Source: Spirochaetales bacterium
Lineage (GTDB): Bacteria; Spirochaetota; Spirochaetia; Sphaerochaetales; Sphaerochaetaceae
Length of the DNA stretch: 34,888 nt
Direction of reading: 5' to 3'
NCBI GenBank assembly: GCA_003247345.1
Contig: QJZS01000016.1
Span: forward strand, 1 to 34,888
The position numbers and the translations under genes are program-made. This document shows positions 1-10,539 of the stretch, one piece after another (positions within the stretch are counted from its first letter, which is position 1; every line of letters starts with the position of its first letter). The notes under the pieces are model-generated. The model saw nothing but the letters and a program-made list of their open reading frames with translations, was not told where the DNA came from and searched no databases.

Positions 1-2
1 AC

Positions 3-362
3 CTTTTCGCGATTCTGCTTTCGGCTCTCATGTTTGCAGCTCCACACCTTTCAAATAGAGAGCTATCAGAATCGAGCAATCCTTTCATAGTTTTAGCATT
101 CTACGCCCTCTTCGGGGCCTTGGTCAGCTATATCAGTATCAAAAGCGGTGGGTTTGAGTCAGCTTTGGCAATACATGCGGCAAACAATCTGTTCGTTGCT
201 TTGGTCTGCAATTATGAGGGGTCGTCTCTTCCGAGCCTTTCGCTCTTCACTACTTCTATGCCTGTGGGCTCATTACTTGACCTTCTGCAGCTTATCCTAG
301 GCCTAGGTGCAGTTCTGCTTGTGACCAGGAAAGAGATTAAGCAACGTAGTAAATCTCTATGA
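3..362 (+). CDS. CPBP-family intramembrane metalloprotease, C-terminal part (5' end outside window)
   Basis: The frame is open from the window edge, so the start lies upstream and only about 119 C-terminal residues are present. Two CPBP (CAAX protease and bacteriocin-processing, Abi) signatures are visible: a transmembrane stretch ending in FAAPHL, the usual F-x3-H motif, and AIHAANN, the H-x3-N motif; the two histidines would be metal ligands. Three hydrophobic segments can be seen, and the protein ends in a short basic tail. It would be an inner-membrane protease; its substrate cannot be told. The ATG at position 30 falls inside the first motif and is not the real start. The gene converges on the methyltransferase gene, with 2 bases between their ends. 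Confidence 0.8.
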   Translation, partial: LFAILLSALMFAAPHLSNRELSESSNPFIVLAFYALFGALVSYISIKSGGFESALAIHAANNLFVALVCNYEGSSLPSLSLFTTSMPVGSLLDLLQLILGLGAVLLVTRKEIKQRSKSL

Positions 363-364
363 AA

Positions 365-964
365 TCAGAAATATGAGCGTCTTGGTTTAAGAAAGCTTAC
401 ATATATACCATGCAGAATGTGGGCCGACATCTCGTTCTCCTTCATCTCTTGTTCAGCAATCTTGATGAAGTTGAAATAATCCCCTCCCTCCAAATACTCA
501 ATGAATGAAGTCAATGCCGTGGTCTTTTCGCTGTAGTCATGGTAAATAACCAGATGCTTGGATACCCTTGCCATCTCAGCATAAAGTCGGAGTCGCTGCT
601 CTTTTGGCAAGCCATGTGCCACATGAGAGGCAATCACAATGTCAAAGCTATCATCATCAAATGGAATATGCTCTAAGGCGTCTGCACGTACGAATTCAAT
701 ACCTTGATTCTCCTTACGTTTCTTTGCAATAGAGAGCATCTTCTCGGATGCATCCAATGCACGTACCTCAAACCCATATTCAGTCAGGGTAGACGCAAGG
801 GCTCCCGTACCACAGCCTACATCAAGAATCGTATGGATTGCTGCTTTGTCTAAAATATCCGTAACTTGAGCCATGGTCCGCTGAAAACCTCTTTTCTGGT
901 AATTGTAGAAAAGGTTATAGGCAGAAGCGATGGTATCAAAGAGATTAGTATTGCCGGTTTTCAT
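365..964 (-). CDS. Class I SAM-dependent methyltransferase
   Basis: A 199-residue protein with the Rossmann-type methyltransferase core (Methyltransf_11 type). Motif I, LDVGCGTGAL, is at about residues 47-56; an acidic residue at the end of beta-2 (ALDAS) and DALEHIPFDDDSFDIVIASH follow in the expected order. The substrate cannot be predicted; proteins like this are often annotated as UbiE- or BioC-like without good reason. The start is supported by an AAAGAGG ribosome-binding site about 6 bases upstream. It follows enolase on the same strand, separated by a hairpin, so it may be partly co-transcribed by read-through. No signal peptide, so cytoplasmic. Confidence 0.85.
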   Translation of the reverse strand: MKTGNTNLFDTIASAYNLFYNYQKRGFQRTMAQVTDILDKAAIHTILDVGCGTGALASTLTEYGFEVRALDASEKMLSIAKKRKENQGIEFVRADALEHIPFDDDSFDIVIASHVAHGLPKEQRLRLYAEMARVSKHLVIYHDYSEKTTALTSFIEYLEGGDYFNFIKIAEQEMKENEMSAHILHGIYVSFLKPRRSYF

Positions 965-986
965 AAGGACACCTCTTTTAAGAAAT

Positions 987-1013
987 CAGGCCACCGCACT
1001 AAGCGATGGCCTG
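987..1013 (-). terminator. Hairpin between enolase and methyltransferase genes
   Basis: On the minus strand an 11-bp stem (CAGGCCATCGC / GCGGTGGCCTG, one G-T pair) with a 5-base loop is followed by ATTTCTT. It lies 24 bases after the enolase stop codon. The weak T-run suggests a leaky terminator or an mRNA-stabilising hairpin. Confidence 0.65.
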
Positions 1014-1037
1014 AGGAACAAACAAATTCTTGAAAGC

Positions 1038-3414
<2,377 letters not shown>

Positions 3415-3471
3415 CCCACTGTACCCAAATTACTGGTTGCGCTACACTGGGGGGCAGGAGGGAAATAGGCA

Positions 3472-4224
3472 ATGCGGGTTACTATTTGTGAAGATAAACA
3501 CGATATGGGTTTTCAGGCAGCATCGCTTGGCATTTCTTTAATCAAGAAAGCCATTGAGGAAAAAGGAAGCGCAGTCATTGCGATAGCGACAGGCATGAGT
3601 CAGTTTTCCCTGTACGAACATCTGGGAGAGGCTGAGATAGATTGGAGTAAAGTAGAAGCTTTTGGCTTAGCTGAATATGTTGACCTTCCTGACACCCACC
3701 CTTCCAGCTTCCGAAATTATCTCAATACACGCTTTGTGAATAAGGTTTCCAACCTTGGGGCATTCTATCAGGTCAATGGGGATGCCAAGAATCTGCAAAC
3801 GGAAATAGCACGCCTCAATGCCCTCATTGAAAAGAAAACAGTCGATGTTACCTTCCTCGGTATTGGTGAAAATGGACATATCGGATTCAATGACCCACCT
3901 GCCAATTTTGAAACCACCGATCCATATATTGTAGTTGATCTTGAGGATCGCTGCAGACGTCAACAATACAGCGAAGGTTGGTTCCCTACCCTGGACGAAG
4001 TTCCCATGAAGGCTGTCACGATGTCAGTTAGGCAAATCCTCAAGTCAAAATATATTGTCTGCTCTGTTCCTGACCAAAGAAAAGCCAAGGCAATAGCTAT
4101 GTGCGTGTATGACCAGATCAATGTGTATTCACCTTGCGCAGCACTCAGAACCAAAAAAGATTGTAGTTTATTCTTGGACAGGACTTCATCCATGTTGATC
4201 ATGGGAGACAGAAGAACCCAATAG
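3472..4224 (+). CDS. NagB/RpiA-type sugar-phosphate isomerase or deaminase homologue with altered active site
   Basis: A 250-residue protein with the glucosamine-6-phosphate deaminase (NagB) fold. TGMSQFSLY (40-48) is the phosphate-binding loop, FGLAEYVDLPDTHPSSF (64-80) the first active-site segment, and GIGENGHIGFNDP (130-142) the second. Against E. coli NagB, His143 is kept (His136), Asp141 is Asn134 (common in the family) and Glu148 is Asp141, but the catalytic Asp72 is Ala67. It may therefore not be an ordinary deaminase. An AGGAGG ribosome-binding site precedes the ATG. It lies just upstream of uxuA in the same direction, which suggests a job in sugar-acid use, but a 98-base gap with an operator-like palindrome separates them. 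Confidence 0.78.
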   Translation: MRVTICEDKHDMGFQAASLGISLIKKAIEEKGSAVIAIATGMSQFSLYEHLGEAEIDWSKVEAFGLAEYVDLPDTHPSSFRNYLNTRFVNKVSNLGAFYQVNGDAKNLQTEIARLNALIEKKTVDVTFLGIGENGHIGFNDPPANFETTDPYIVVDLEDRCRRQQYSEGWFPTLDEVPMKAVTMSVRQILKSKYIVCSVPDQRKAKAIAMCVYDQINVYSPCAALRTKKDCSLFLDRTSSMLIMGDRRTQ

Positions 4225-4268
4225 AAAAACAGTATTTCTCTTGAATAGGAATATCCTCCACTATTGCA

Positions 4269-4300
4269 ACTAATATATTAGTATGCTAGAGTATTAGTAT
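4269..4300 (+). promoter_or_regulatory. Operator-like palindrome and direct repeats upstream of uxuA
   Basis: A perfect 14-bp palindrome, ACTAATATATTAGT (4269-4282), overlaps the first copy of a direct repeat TATTAGTAT (4276-4284 and 4292-4300). It lies about 40 bases before the uxuA start. The likely binder is the GntR/FCD regulator encoded two genes on. No convincing -35/-10 pair could be fixed in this AT-rich stretch. Confidence 0.5.
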
Positions 4301-4322
4301 AAAAAGTAAATTGGAGGCACCT

Positions 4323-5396
4323 ATGCAGATGTCACTTCGTTGGTTCGGATCAAAATTCGATACCGTAACCTTGAAACAAATTAAACAAATCCCTGGAGTG
4401 GAAGGCGTCATCACCACCCTGTACGATATTCCTGCCGGAGAAGTCTGGCCCATCGAAAAAATTCAAGCCCTGAAAGCCGAAGTTGAAAGCGCTGACTTGA
4501 AGGTTCTTGGTATCGAAAGTGTAAACATCCACGATGCCATCAAGATTGGCAGCCCTGAACGTGACCAATATATCGCCAACTACATTGAAACTCTTGATAA
4601 TCTTGGTAAAGAAGGCATTACCACAGTATGTTACAACTTCATGCCCGTATTTGACTGGACTCGTACTGACTTGGCAAAAATGCGTCATGACGGGAGCACT
4701 GTTATGGCCTACGATCAGAGTGTAATTGATAACATCAACCCTCAGACTTTTTTTGACCAAACCACCAGCAATTCCAAGGGTTTTGAGATGCCCGGATGGG
4801 AACCTGAAAGACTGGCAAAGGTACAAGAGTTGTTTGCAGCATATGCCGAAGTTTCTGAAGAGAAGCTCTTCGACAATCTCGTCTATTTCTTGAAAGCAAT
4901 CCAACCTGTCTGTGAGAAGTACGGTATCAAGATGGCAATCCATCCGGATGATCCAGCTTGGCCTGTATTCAATCTTCCCCGTATCATCACCAGCAAGGAG
5001 AAAATCCTTAAGCTCATGAAGGCTGTCGACGCTCCTTTCAACGGCCTGACCTTCTGTGCCGGTTCATTTGGAACCAATCCTAAGAACGACCTACCTGGAA
5101 TCATTCGTGCACTCCCTGGAAGGATCCATTTCGCACACGTCAGAAATTTGCAACACTTCTCCCCCGGAGTCTTCGAAGAAGCCGCTCACCTTTCCAGAGA
5201 CGGTTCTTTCGACCTGTATGAAATCGTAAAAGCGTTGTATGACATCGGTTTCGACGGACCGGTCAGACCTGACCATGGAAGAATGATTTGGGATGAGGTA
5301 GCCATGCCTGGATATGGTTTGTATGACCGTGCTTTGGGTGCAACCTACATCAATGGATTGTACGAAGCAATCCAGAAAAACGACCAAAGGAAGTAA
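4323..5396 (+). CDS. uxuA: Mannonate dehydratase
   Basis: A 357-residue protein that dehydrates D-mannonate to 2-keto-3-deoxygluconate in glucuronate breakdown. It belongs to the xylose-isomerase-like TIM-barrel UxuA family. The N-terminus MQMSLRWFGSKFD is typical, and the metal-binding residues appear in order: MAIHPDDP, FCAGSFGTN, HFAHVRN and RPDHGR. The ATG at 4323 is chosen because GGAGG lies 5 bases upstream; a longer reading from a TTG at 4311 would run through that ribosome-binding site. It is the first gene of uxuA-gntR-uxuB, with 1 base before the regulator gene. Full length for the Gram-positive/Thermotoga-type UxuA. Confidence 0.95.
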   Translation: MQMSLRWFGSKFDTVTLKQIKQIPGVEGVITTLYDIPAGEVWPIEKIQALKAEVESADLKVLGIESVNIHDAIKIGSPERDQYIANYIETLDNLGKEGITTVCYNFMPVFDWTRTDLAKMRHDGSTVMAYDQSVIDNINPQTFFDQTTSNSKGFEMPGWEPERLAKVQELFAAYAEVSEEKLFDNLVYFLKAIQPVCEKYGIKMAIHPDDPAWPVFNLPRIITSKEKILKLMKAVDAPFNGLTFCAGSFGTNPKNDLPGIIRALPGRIHFAHVRNLQHFSPGVFEEAAHLSRDGSFDLYEIVKALYDIGFDGPVRPDHGRMIWDEVAMPGYGLYDRALGATYINGLYEAIQKNDQRK

Positions 5397-5397
5397 A

Positions 5398-6111
5398 ATG
5401 GCACAGATAGTTCGTGTTACCGCATCAGAAGAGATTTATCAGACCCTCCGGGAAGAAATTCTCGCGTTACGTCTAAAACCTGGTGAAGACTTGAACCTGC
5501 AGCACCTTTCGGTGCAATTGCAGGTCAGCCGTTCCCCCGTCCGTGATGCGCTGATGCGTTTGAGCTCTGACAATCTGGTGGATATATTTCCACAAAAGGG
5601 CACCCAAGTATCATTGATCAATCTCAAGCAAGTCGAAGAGGAACGATTTCTGCGAAAAAGTCTGGAAGACCATGCAGTGAAGAAGTTCATCTACCAAGCT
5701 AAAGATGAGGACTTCCAAGCCATGGAAGCCGCGGTCAATGAACAGGTGCGCTATGCCGAGTCCGAAGATTTCATCAACTTCTTGGAAGCAGACAATCATT
5801 TCCATGAAATTATCTTTCAAAGTATTGGAATGCAAAGAATCTGGAAGATAATCGTTGCCCAGGGAGGCAATCATCATAGGATCAGACTTCTCTCTTTCTA
5901 TGAAAAGAATGTTTTGTCAGACATCATCGAACAACACCGACATATGATTAAAGCTCTTAAAAACAAAGAACTCGAGTCTATCGTAAGTCTTGAAGACCGG
6001 CATCTTTCCAAGTTGCTGCAGGAAACCGAGCTGATGGTACAACGGTATCCCCAATACTTCAAACAAGAGGTAGCCTACGCCCCCTTACAATTCCGACAGA
6101 AAAATCTATAG
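5398..6111 (+). CDS. GntR-family transcriptional regulator with FCD domain
   Basis: A 237-residue DNA-binding protein. The N-terminal winged helix (about 8-72) carries EEIYQTLREEILALRLKPGE and LQVSRSPVRDALMRLSSDNLV, both classic for GntR. The C-terminal all-helical FCD domain keeps the usual metal or ligand residues (EADNHFHEIIF, EQHRHMI, EDRHLSKL). FCD regulators of hexuronate loci (UxuR, ExuR) sense sugar acids, so a repressor of the surrounding uxu genes responding to an intermediate is the natural guess. The ATG at 5398 directly follows the uxuA stop and has AAAGGAAG upstream; a longer frame reaching back into uxuA is a shadow. Confidence 0.9.
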   Translation: MAQIVRVTASEEIYQTLREEILALRLKPGEDLNLQHLSVQLQVSRSPVRDALMRLSSDNLVDIFPQKGTQVSLINLKQVEEERFLRKSLEDHAVKKFIYQAKDEDFQAMEAAVNEQVRYAESEDFINFLEADNHFHEIIFQSIGMQRIWKIIVAQGGNHHRIRLLSFYEKNVLSDIIEQHRHMIKALKNKELESIVSLEDRHLSKLLQETELMVQRYPQYFKQEVAYAPLQFRQKNL

Positions 6112-6121
6112 GAGCAAAAGA

Positions 6122-7726
6122 ATGAAACTTACTGATACTGGATTGCATGTTAGTACAGAATGGGAATCAAAAGGGTATACCCTTCCTTCCTTTGATAGAG
6201 AATCCATGGTCGCAGAGACCAAGAAAAACCCAACTTGGGTACACTTCGGAGCAGGTAATATTTTCAGGGTTTTCCCTGCAGCACTACAACAAAGACTTTT
6301 AAATGAAGGTTTGGCGAAAACAGGAATCATTGTTGGTGAAGGTTTTGACTACCAAATCATCGACAAGGTCTATGAAGTACATGACGATTTGACTTTGATG
6401 GTTACCCTTAAAAGCGATGGGTCAATCAATAAAGAAGTAATAGCATCTGTGGCAGAGGCATATAAATGTGATCCTCAGTTCTCAACGGAATGGGACTTCT
6501 TTAAGCAGACCTTTAAAAATCCTTCCCTTCAGATGGTAAGCTTTACCATCACCGAAAAAGGTTACTCACTGAAAGCTGGAAATGGCGCCTTCTACCCTGC
6601 CATCGAGACTGATTTTGCAGCAGGACCGAAGAATCCATCGATGTTCCTTTCCAAGCTGACAGCATTGGTATATGAACGCTACCTTGCAAAAGCAGGCAAG
6701 CTTGCTCTGGTAAGCATGGACAACTGCTCACACAATGGTGAAAAACTCAATGACGCAGTGATGACTATTGCAAACAAGTGGGCTGCAAACAACCTTGTAG
6801 ATGCTGGATTCATAACCTATCTTACCGAGGATGTTTCTTTTCCTTGGTCCATGATCGATAAAATTACCCCCCGCCCAGATGCAAAAGTAGAAGCAATGCT
6901 GAAAGCCGATGGATTCGAGGATACCTCTCTTATCATCACCGATAAGAACACGTATACTGCTTCCTTCGTTAATGCAGAGGAATCACAGTACTTGGTAATC
7001 GAGGACGACTTCCCCAACGGTAGACCTCAGCTTGAGAAAGCAGGTGTGTATTTCACTGATCGTGACACGGTAAACAAAGTTGAACGCATGAAAGTCACCA
7101 CCTGTCTGAATCCTTTGCATACCACCTTGGCTATCTATGGCTGTCTGCTTGGACACACCTTGATCAGTGAGGAGATGCAGGATGCAGAGCTAAAGAAAAT
7201 GGTAGAAGTCATCGGCTACCAGGAAGGCATGCCAGTGGTTGTCGATCCTAAGATCCTTGACCCAAAAACATTTATTGATGAAGTCCTCAACATCAGATTC
7301 CCGAACCCGTTCATGCCCGATACACCTCAGAGAATCGCAACTGATACCAGCCAGAAGCTGGCAATCCGATTCGGTGAAACCGTCAAGGCATATTTGGAAA
7401 ATGATAATCTCGATGTGAAGAATTTGAAGCTTATTCCTCTGGTATTTGCAGGCTGGCTCCGCTACTTAATGGGGTTGGATGATGAGCTGAATGAATTCAC
7501 CCCAAGTTCCGATCCACGTCTGGAAGAAGCCAAAAGCTTTGTCAAGGATATAAAGATTGGTGATAAGGGACCCTTCGGTTCACTTAAGCAACTGCTGAGT
7601 GATGCATCAATCTTTGGTGTTGACTTGGTTGAAATCGGAATGGCTGATCAAGTTATTTCCTACTTCACGGAATTGGTTGCATCAAAGCATGCAGTTCGTA
7701 ACACCTTGGTCAAATACGTAAAATAA
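6122..7726 (+). CDS. uxuB: Fructuronate reductase / mannitol dehydrogenase family oxidoreductase
   Basis: A 534-residue long-chain, polyol-type dehydrogenase. In this context it would reduce D-fructuronate to D-mannonate with NADH, supplying UxuA. WVHFGAGNIFRVF (about 39-51) is the nucleotide-binding start, followed by VSMDNCSHNGEKL and the substrate-side segment TTCLNPLHTTLAIYG of the family. The length and the GAGNIFR motif match the D-mannonate oxidoreductase branch found next to uxuA in Firmicutes and Thermotoga. The GGAG ribosome-binding site overlaps the gntR stop, so it is translated from the same mRNA. A strong terminator follows. A mannitol or tagaturonate substrate cannot be fully excluded from sequence. 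Confidence 0.9.
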   Translation: MKLTDTGLHVSTEWESKGYTLPSFDRESMVAETKKNPTWVHFGAGNIFRVFPAALQQRLLNEGLAKTGIIVGEGFDYQIIDKVYEVHDDLTLMVTLKSDGSINKEVIASVAEAYKCDPQFSTEWDFFKQTFKNPSLQMVSFTITEKGYSLKAGNGAFYPAIETDFAAGPKNPSMFLSKLTALVYERYLAKAGKLALVSMDNCSHNGEKLNDAVMTIANKWAANNLVDAGFITYLTEDVSFPWSMIDKITPRPDAKVEAMLKADGFEDTSLIITDKNTYTASFVNAEESQYLVIEDDFPNGRPQLEKAGVYFTDRDTVNKVERMKVTTCLNPLHTTLAIYGCLLGHTLISEEMQDAELKKMVEVIGYQEGMPVVVDPKILDPKTFIDEVLNIRFPNPFMPDTPQRIATDTSQKLAIRFGETVKAYLENDNLDVKNLKLIPLVFAGWLRYLMGLDDELNEFTPSSDPRLEEAKSFVKDIKIGDKGPFGSLKQLLSDASIFGVDLVEIGMADQVISYFTELVASKHAVRNTLVKYVK

Positions 7727-7751
7727 GAAACAATTGTTTCCTAAATTATGA

Positions 7752-7778
7752 AAAGAGCGCCTCCGATGGGCGCTCTTT
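7752..7778. terminator. Bidirectional rho-independent terminator between uxuB and lrgB
   Basis: A perfect 10-bp stem AAAGAGCGCC / GGCGCTCTTT with a 7-base loop, flanked by A-rich sequence on the left and T-rich on the right. It can end transcription of both convergent operons. Confidence 0.9.
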
Positions 7779-7785
7779 CTATATC

Positions 7786-8466
7786 TTAGAAGAACAGTGG
7801 GGCAAGCAAGACAGTCCAGATGGCCGAGAAACTAAGAGAAATACTACTCATTGCTCCCTCAAGTTCACCGATTTGCAATGCTTTGCTGGTTCCCAGCGCA
7901 TGGGAACACGCTCCGATACCCACCCCGTGTGCAACAGGGTCTTTGATGCCGAACATCTTTGCCAAGAAGGGTGCAAGCAAGTTTCCCCCAACCCCACTGA
8001 TCAAGGTGGAGGCTACGGTCAAGGCAGGGACTCCCCCGAACTGTTGGGTAATGGCAATGGCAATCGGGGTGGTAACAGATTTGGAAAGCAAACTCCCGAT
8101 GACCTGCTGATCAAGCCCCATTAACCTACACATAACAAGAATAGAGGTAAGTGCTGCTACAGCACCTGCAAAGGTACCCAACACAATGGGAAAAAAAGCT
8201 TGCATCAGGATCTTTCGTTGTCGATAGATGGAAAGAGCCAAGACTGAAGTTACTGGAAGAAGGAACATGTTGATGATTGAGGAACCCTTCTCATAAGACT
8301 CAAGGGGAATATTGAAAAGCAACAATACAGAAATAACGATGATCATCGCTATCACCAATGGATTGGCAATAGGATTCTTTGCTTTCTTATTGATCCATAC
8401 ACCGCTTTCAAAGGCAAAAATAGAGAGAGCTAAACCAAAAAGGGGGGAACTGAAAACTTCAGACAT
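7786..8466 (-). CDS. lrgB: LrgB/CidB-family membrane protein
   Basis: A 226-residue, strongly hydrophobic protein with about six to seven membrane segments. The family core is clear: LLSKSVTTPIAIAITQQFGGVPALT and GIGACSHALGTSKALQIGE. LrgB works with LrgA in the inner membrane; the pair is described as antiholin/holin-like and, in several bacteria, as pyruvate or glycolate carriers. The gene overlaps the end of lrgA by 8 bases on the same strand, so the two are co-translated. Transport of a small fermentation acid seems more likely here than cell-death control, but that is inference. Confidence 0.92.
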   Translation of the reverse strand: MSEVFSSPLFGLALSIFAFESGVWINKKAKNPIANPLVIAMIIVISVLLLFNIPLESYEKGSSIINMFLLPVTSVLALSIYRQRKILMQAFFPIVLGTFAGAVAALTSILVMCRLMGLDQQVIGSLLSKSVTTPIAIAITQQFGGVPALTVASTLISGVGGNLLAPFLAKMFGIKDPVAHGVGIGACSHALGTSKALQIGELEGAMSSISLSFSAIWTVLLAPLFF

Positions 8467-8878
8467 TCTTATTCCTCCCTACGCGATTCTGAATTGCTTT
8501 TACGAGCACTACAGTCCAACTGCTGGCCACAAAACAGGCAAACAATGAAACAAGATTTATAACGAGCAGTTGCCACCAAAGACTCTGCACCAGTGTTGCA
8601 TATCGAAGAATTCCTACTACAAGCGGGAGGAAGAAAAACGCCATATTCGAGAGCATGAAATCAGCACTTTCTTTAATCTGATGTTCCTTTAGAGCACCAC
8701 TGAGCAATAAGAAAAGCATGATAATCATGCTGATTACACTAGGAGGGAAAGTAAATGGTAAGAGCGGAGATATGCTATCCCCTACTAAGCACACGGTAAA
8801 AATCAGTGCTAATTGAAATAAGTACTTCATGAGAATGTACAATACCCTATTGGAAGACTTTCTGGGAAGAGGTATCAT
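8459..8878 (-). CDS. lrgA: LrgA/CidA-family membrane protein
   Basis: A 139-residue protein with four hydrophobic segments and the LrgA hallmarks: PFTFPPSVISMIIMLFLLLSG, KESADFMLSNMAFFFLPLVVG. It is the partner of LrgB in the inner membrane. The start is uncertain: the ATG at 8878 gives a short basic N-terminal extension; the in-frame ATG at 8830 (MKYLFQLAL) matches the usual family length better. Neither has a strong Shine-Dalgarno. The gene is divergent from the nitroreductase gene. Confidence 0.88.
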   Translation of the reverse strand: MIPLPRKSSNRVLYILMKYLFQLALIFTVCLVGDSISPLLPFTFPPSVISMIIMLFLLLSGALKEHQIKESADFMLSNMAFFFLPLVVGILRYATLVQSLWWQLLVINLVSLFACFVASSWTVVLVKAIQNRVGRNKNV

Positions 8879-8896
8879 TAAAAACAGAGGTACATC

Positions 8897-9397
8897 ATGA
8901 ATACAATCTTAGAGAGCATTCTCAGCAGAAGAAGTGTGCGAAGTTTCCAGGAGAAACAGATTTCCAAAGAAGACTTGGATATCATTCTCAAAGCTGCAGT
9001 TTTGGCCCCTAATGGGATGAAACAGGAACCCTGGCATTTTACCGCAATCCAGAATCCTGAAGTTCTTAAGGAACTGGATAAGAAAGTGGTAGGAGAAGGA
9101 AAGTCTTTCTTTTATCATGCCCCTACCCTCATTATGGTGTCCATCGAGGATGGTAATGGCTTTGAGAAAGAAGATACTGCGTGCGCTCTGACCAACATGA
9201 TGCAAGCTGCACATGCCTTGGGTCTGGGATCGGTATGGTGCAACAGAATCAACCATAATCCTGAATTAGGCCGACAACTGACCGAATACGGAGTACCAGA
9301 GGGATACAAAGTCACCGGTACATTGGCTGTTGGCTACACCAAAGGGGATTATCCTTCACGACCAGTAAAAGAAGGAACGATAACCATTATTGGTTAG
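8897..9397 (+). CDS. Small nitroreductase-family protein
   Basis: A 166-residue FMN-dependent oxidoreductase of the nitroreductase fold. SRRSVRSFQEKQISKEDLD near the N-terminus is the FMN-phosphate-binding start; APNGMKQEPWHF, ALTNMMQAAHALGLGSVWCN and a C-terminal GYTKGDYPSRP follow as in short family members. It would be a cytoplasmic NAD(P)H-dependent reductase; its natural substrate cannot be read from sequence. AGAGG precedes the ATG. It is a single-gene unit ended by the terminator at 9432-9466. Confidence 0.88.
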   Translation: MNTILESILSRRSVRSFQEKQISKEDLDIILKAAVLAPNGMKQEPWHFTAIQNPEVLKELDKKVVGEGKSFFYHAPTLIMVSIEDGNGFEKEDTACALTNMMQAAHALGLGSVWCNRINHNPELGRQLTEYGVPEGYKVTGTLAVGYTKGDYPSRPVKEGTITIIG

Positions 9398-9427
9398 TAA
9401 CCTAATTAGACTTTATTGGTTACCAAT
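9381..9427. repeat. Cluster of TAACC/GGTTA inverted repeats at nitroreductase 3' end
   Basis: ATTGGTTACCAAT (9415-9427) is an inverted repeat with 6-bp arms about one base. ATTGGTTA also occurs at 9388-9395, partly mirrored by TAACC on both sides. The role is unknown; it may fold as part of the 3' untranslated region. Confidence 0.45.
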
Positions 9428-9431
9428 CTAG

Positions 9432-9466
9432 AAGCCGAAGAGTAAAAGCTGTTCTCTCTTCGGCTT
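9432..9466 (+). terminator. Rho-independent terminator after nitroreductase gene
   Basis: A perfect 11-bp stem AAGCCGAAGAG / CTCTTCGGCTT with a 13-base loop, followed by TCTTTAAA. It ends 35 bases before the nuclease start. Confidence 0.85.
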
Positions 9467-9501
9467 TCTTTAAATCTAGGCAACGCACATTGGGGGAAAC
9501 A

Positions 9502-10539
9502 ATGGGAAAACGGACGGAGAAAGCAAAAAAACGAGGGAAGAGGATACTCTTCCTTCTGATAGTACTCTTGGTACTTTGGGTACTCACCTTGGTTCTTGCT
9601 CCAAGTGAGGCTACCTATGTTGAGTCATCTTCGTCAGGAATCCCTAATTTGGAATTACCGGCGACAAAATCCTCTGATGTACTTACCACCCATCTAGGAT
9701 ACACATTGCTCTATGATGAACAGTACGAACAAGCACGTTGGGTAGCCTATGAGCTTACTCGCTCAGAACTCTATGGCATGAATGATCGTGGAGATGATTT
9801 CCGTAGTGATCCATCCATCGCAACCGGCTCTGCAGATTTGAATGACTACAAGGGAAGCGGATATGATCGTGGCCACCTGATTCCCGCTGCAGACCTTTCT
9901 TGGTCGGAAGACGCTATGAGCGGCTCCTTCTATCTAAGTAACATGAGTCCCCAGGCACCTGATTTCAATCGTGGCATTTGGAGTGATCTTGAGGCAACAG
10001 TAAGAAATTTTGCTGATACAGAAGGAAGCATCTATGTCGTAACAGGCCCGGTCTTAACCGACGGCCCATTTAAAACAATTGGAGCTAACAAGGTCGCCGT
10101 CCCCCACGAATACTATAAGGTCATTCTTGATTATCAGGAGCCAGACCTCAAAGCCATCGGGTTCATTCTTCCGAACGAAGGCTCTAAGAAAGATCTTGAG
10201 ACATTCGCTACAAGCGTAGATAAAGTGGAAGAACTTACGGGCCTCGATTTCTTCTACCAGTTGCCTGATAAAGAAGAAAACAAGCTTGAATCAGAGTTTA
10301 ATACCAATGATTGGGATTTCCATACATTCCAAGCCAGCAAAGCAGATCGCGAGGCATTCAATGCAGATCCTACAAATGCTGTAAAAGTACCAGAAAAGAA
10401 AGCTTCTGGTTGGTACGGACTTGCCAAGAATTCAATGAATACCGTGCTCTATTTGGTCAAATCTACAAGTTTGAACTTAGTTGAGATTTTCGTCCCCAAG
10501 GCTACACTGAAGAAAGCAGTGCCTTTCTTATATAATTGA
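9502..10539 (+). CDS. Membrane-anchored DNA/RNA non-specific endonuclease (NUC1/Serratia type)
   Basis: A 345-residue protein with a basic N-terminus and one uncleaved hydrophobic segment (about 15-33), so the nuclease domain should lie outside the membrane. The beta-beta-alpha-Me nuclease motif is complete: DRGH at 112-115 (catalytic His115), Asn137 in NMSPQ, Asn146 and Glu154 in FNRGIWSDLE. Such enzymes cut DNA and RNA with Mg. About 70 residues beyond the nuclease domain (from about 275) form a C-terminal tail with a moderately hydrophobic stretch and no known domain. The ATG at 9502 is preferred to the in-frame TTG at 9490 because GGGGGA lies 5-6 bases before it. Nutrient scavenging of extracellular DNA is a reasonable guess. 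Confidence 0.88.
   Translation: MGKRTEKAKKRGKRILFLLIVLLVLWVLTLVLAPSEATYVESSSSGIPNLELPATKSSDVLTTHLGYTLLYDEQYEQARWVAYELTRSELYGMNDRGDDFRSDPSIATGSADLNDYKGSGYDRGHLIPAADLSWSEDAMSGSFYLSNMSPQAPDFNRGIWSDLEATVRNFADTEGSIYVVTGPVLTDGPFKTIGANKVAVPHEYYKVILDYQEPDLKAIGFILPNEGSKKDLETFATSVDKVEELTGLDFFYQLPDKEENKLESEFNTNDWDFHTFQASKADREAFNADPTNAVKVPEKKASGWYGLAKNSMNTVLYLVKSTSLNLVEIFVPKATLKKAVPFLYN

Noticed and set aside
4311..4322. Longer UxuA reading from a TTG start
   Set aside because: These bases contain the GGAGG ribosome-binding site of the ATG at 4323, which also gives the family N-terminus.
5314..5397. N-terminal extension of the GntR regulator
   Set aside because: It lies within the uxuA coding sequence; the ATG at 5398 has its own ribosome-binding site and starts just before the conserved winged helix.
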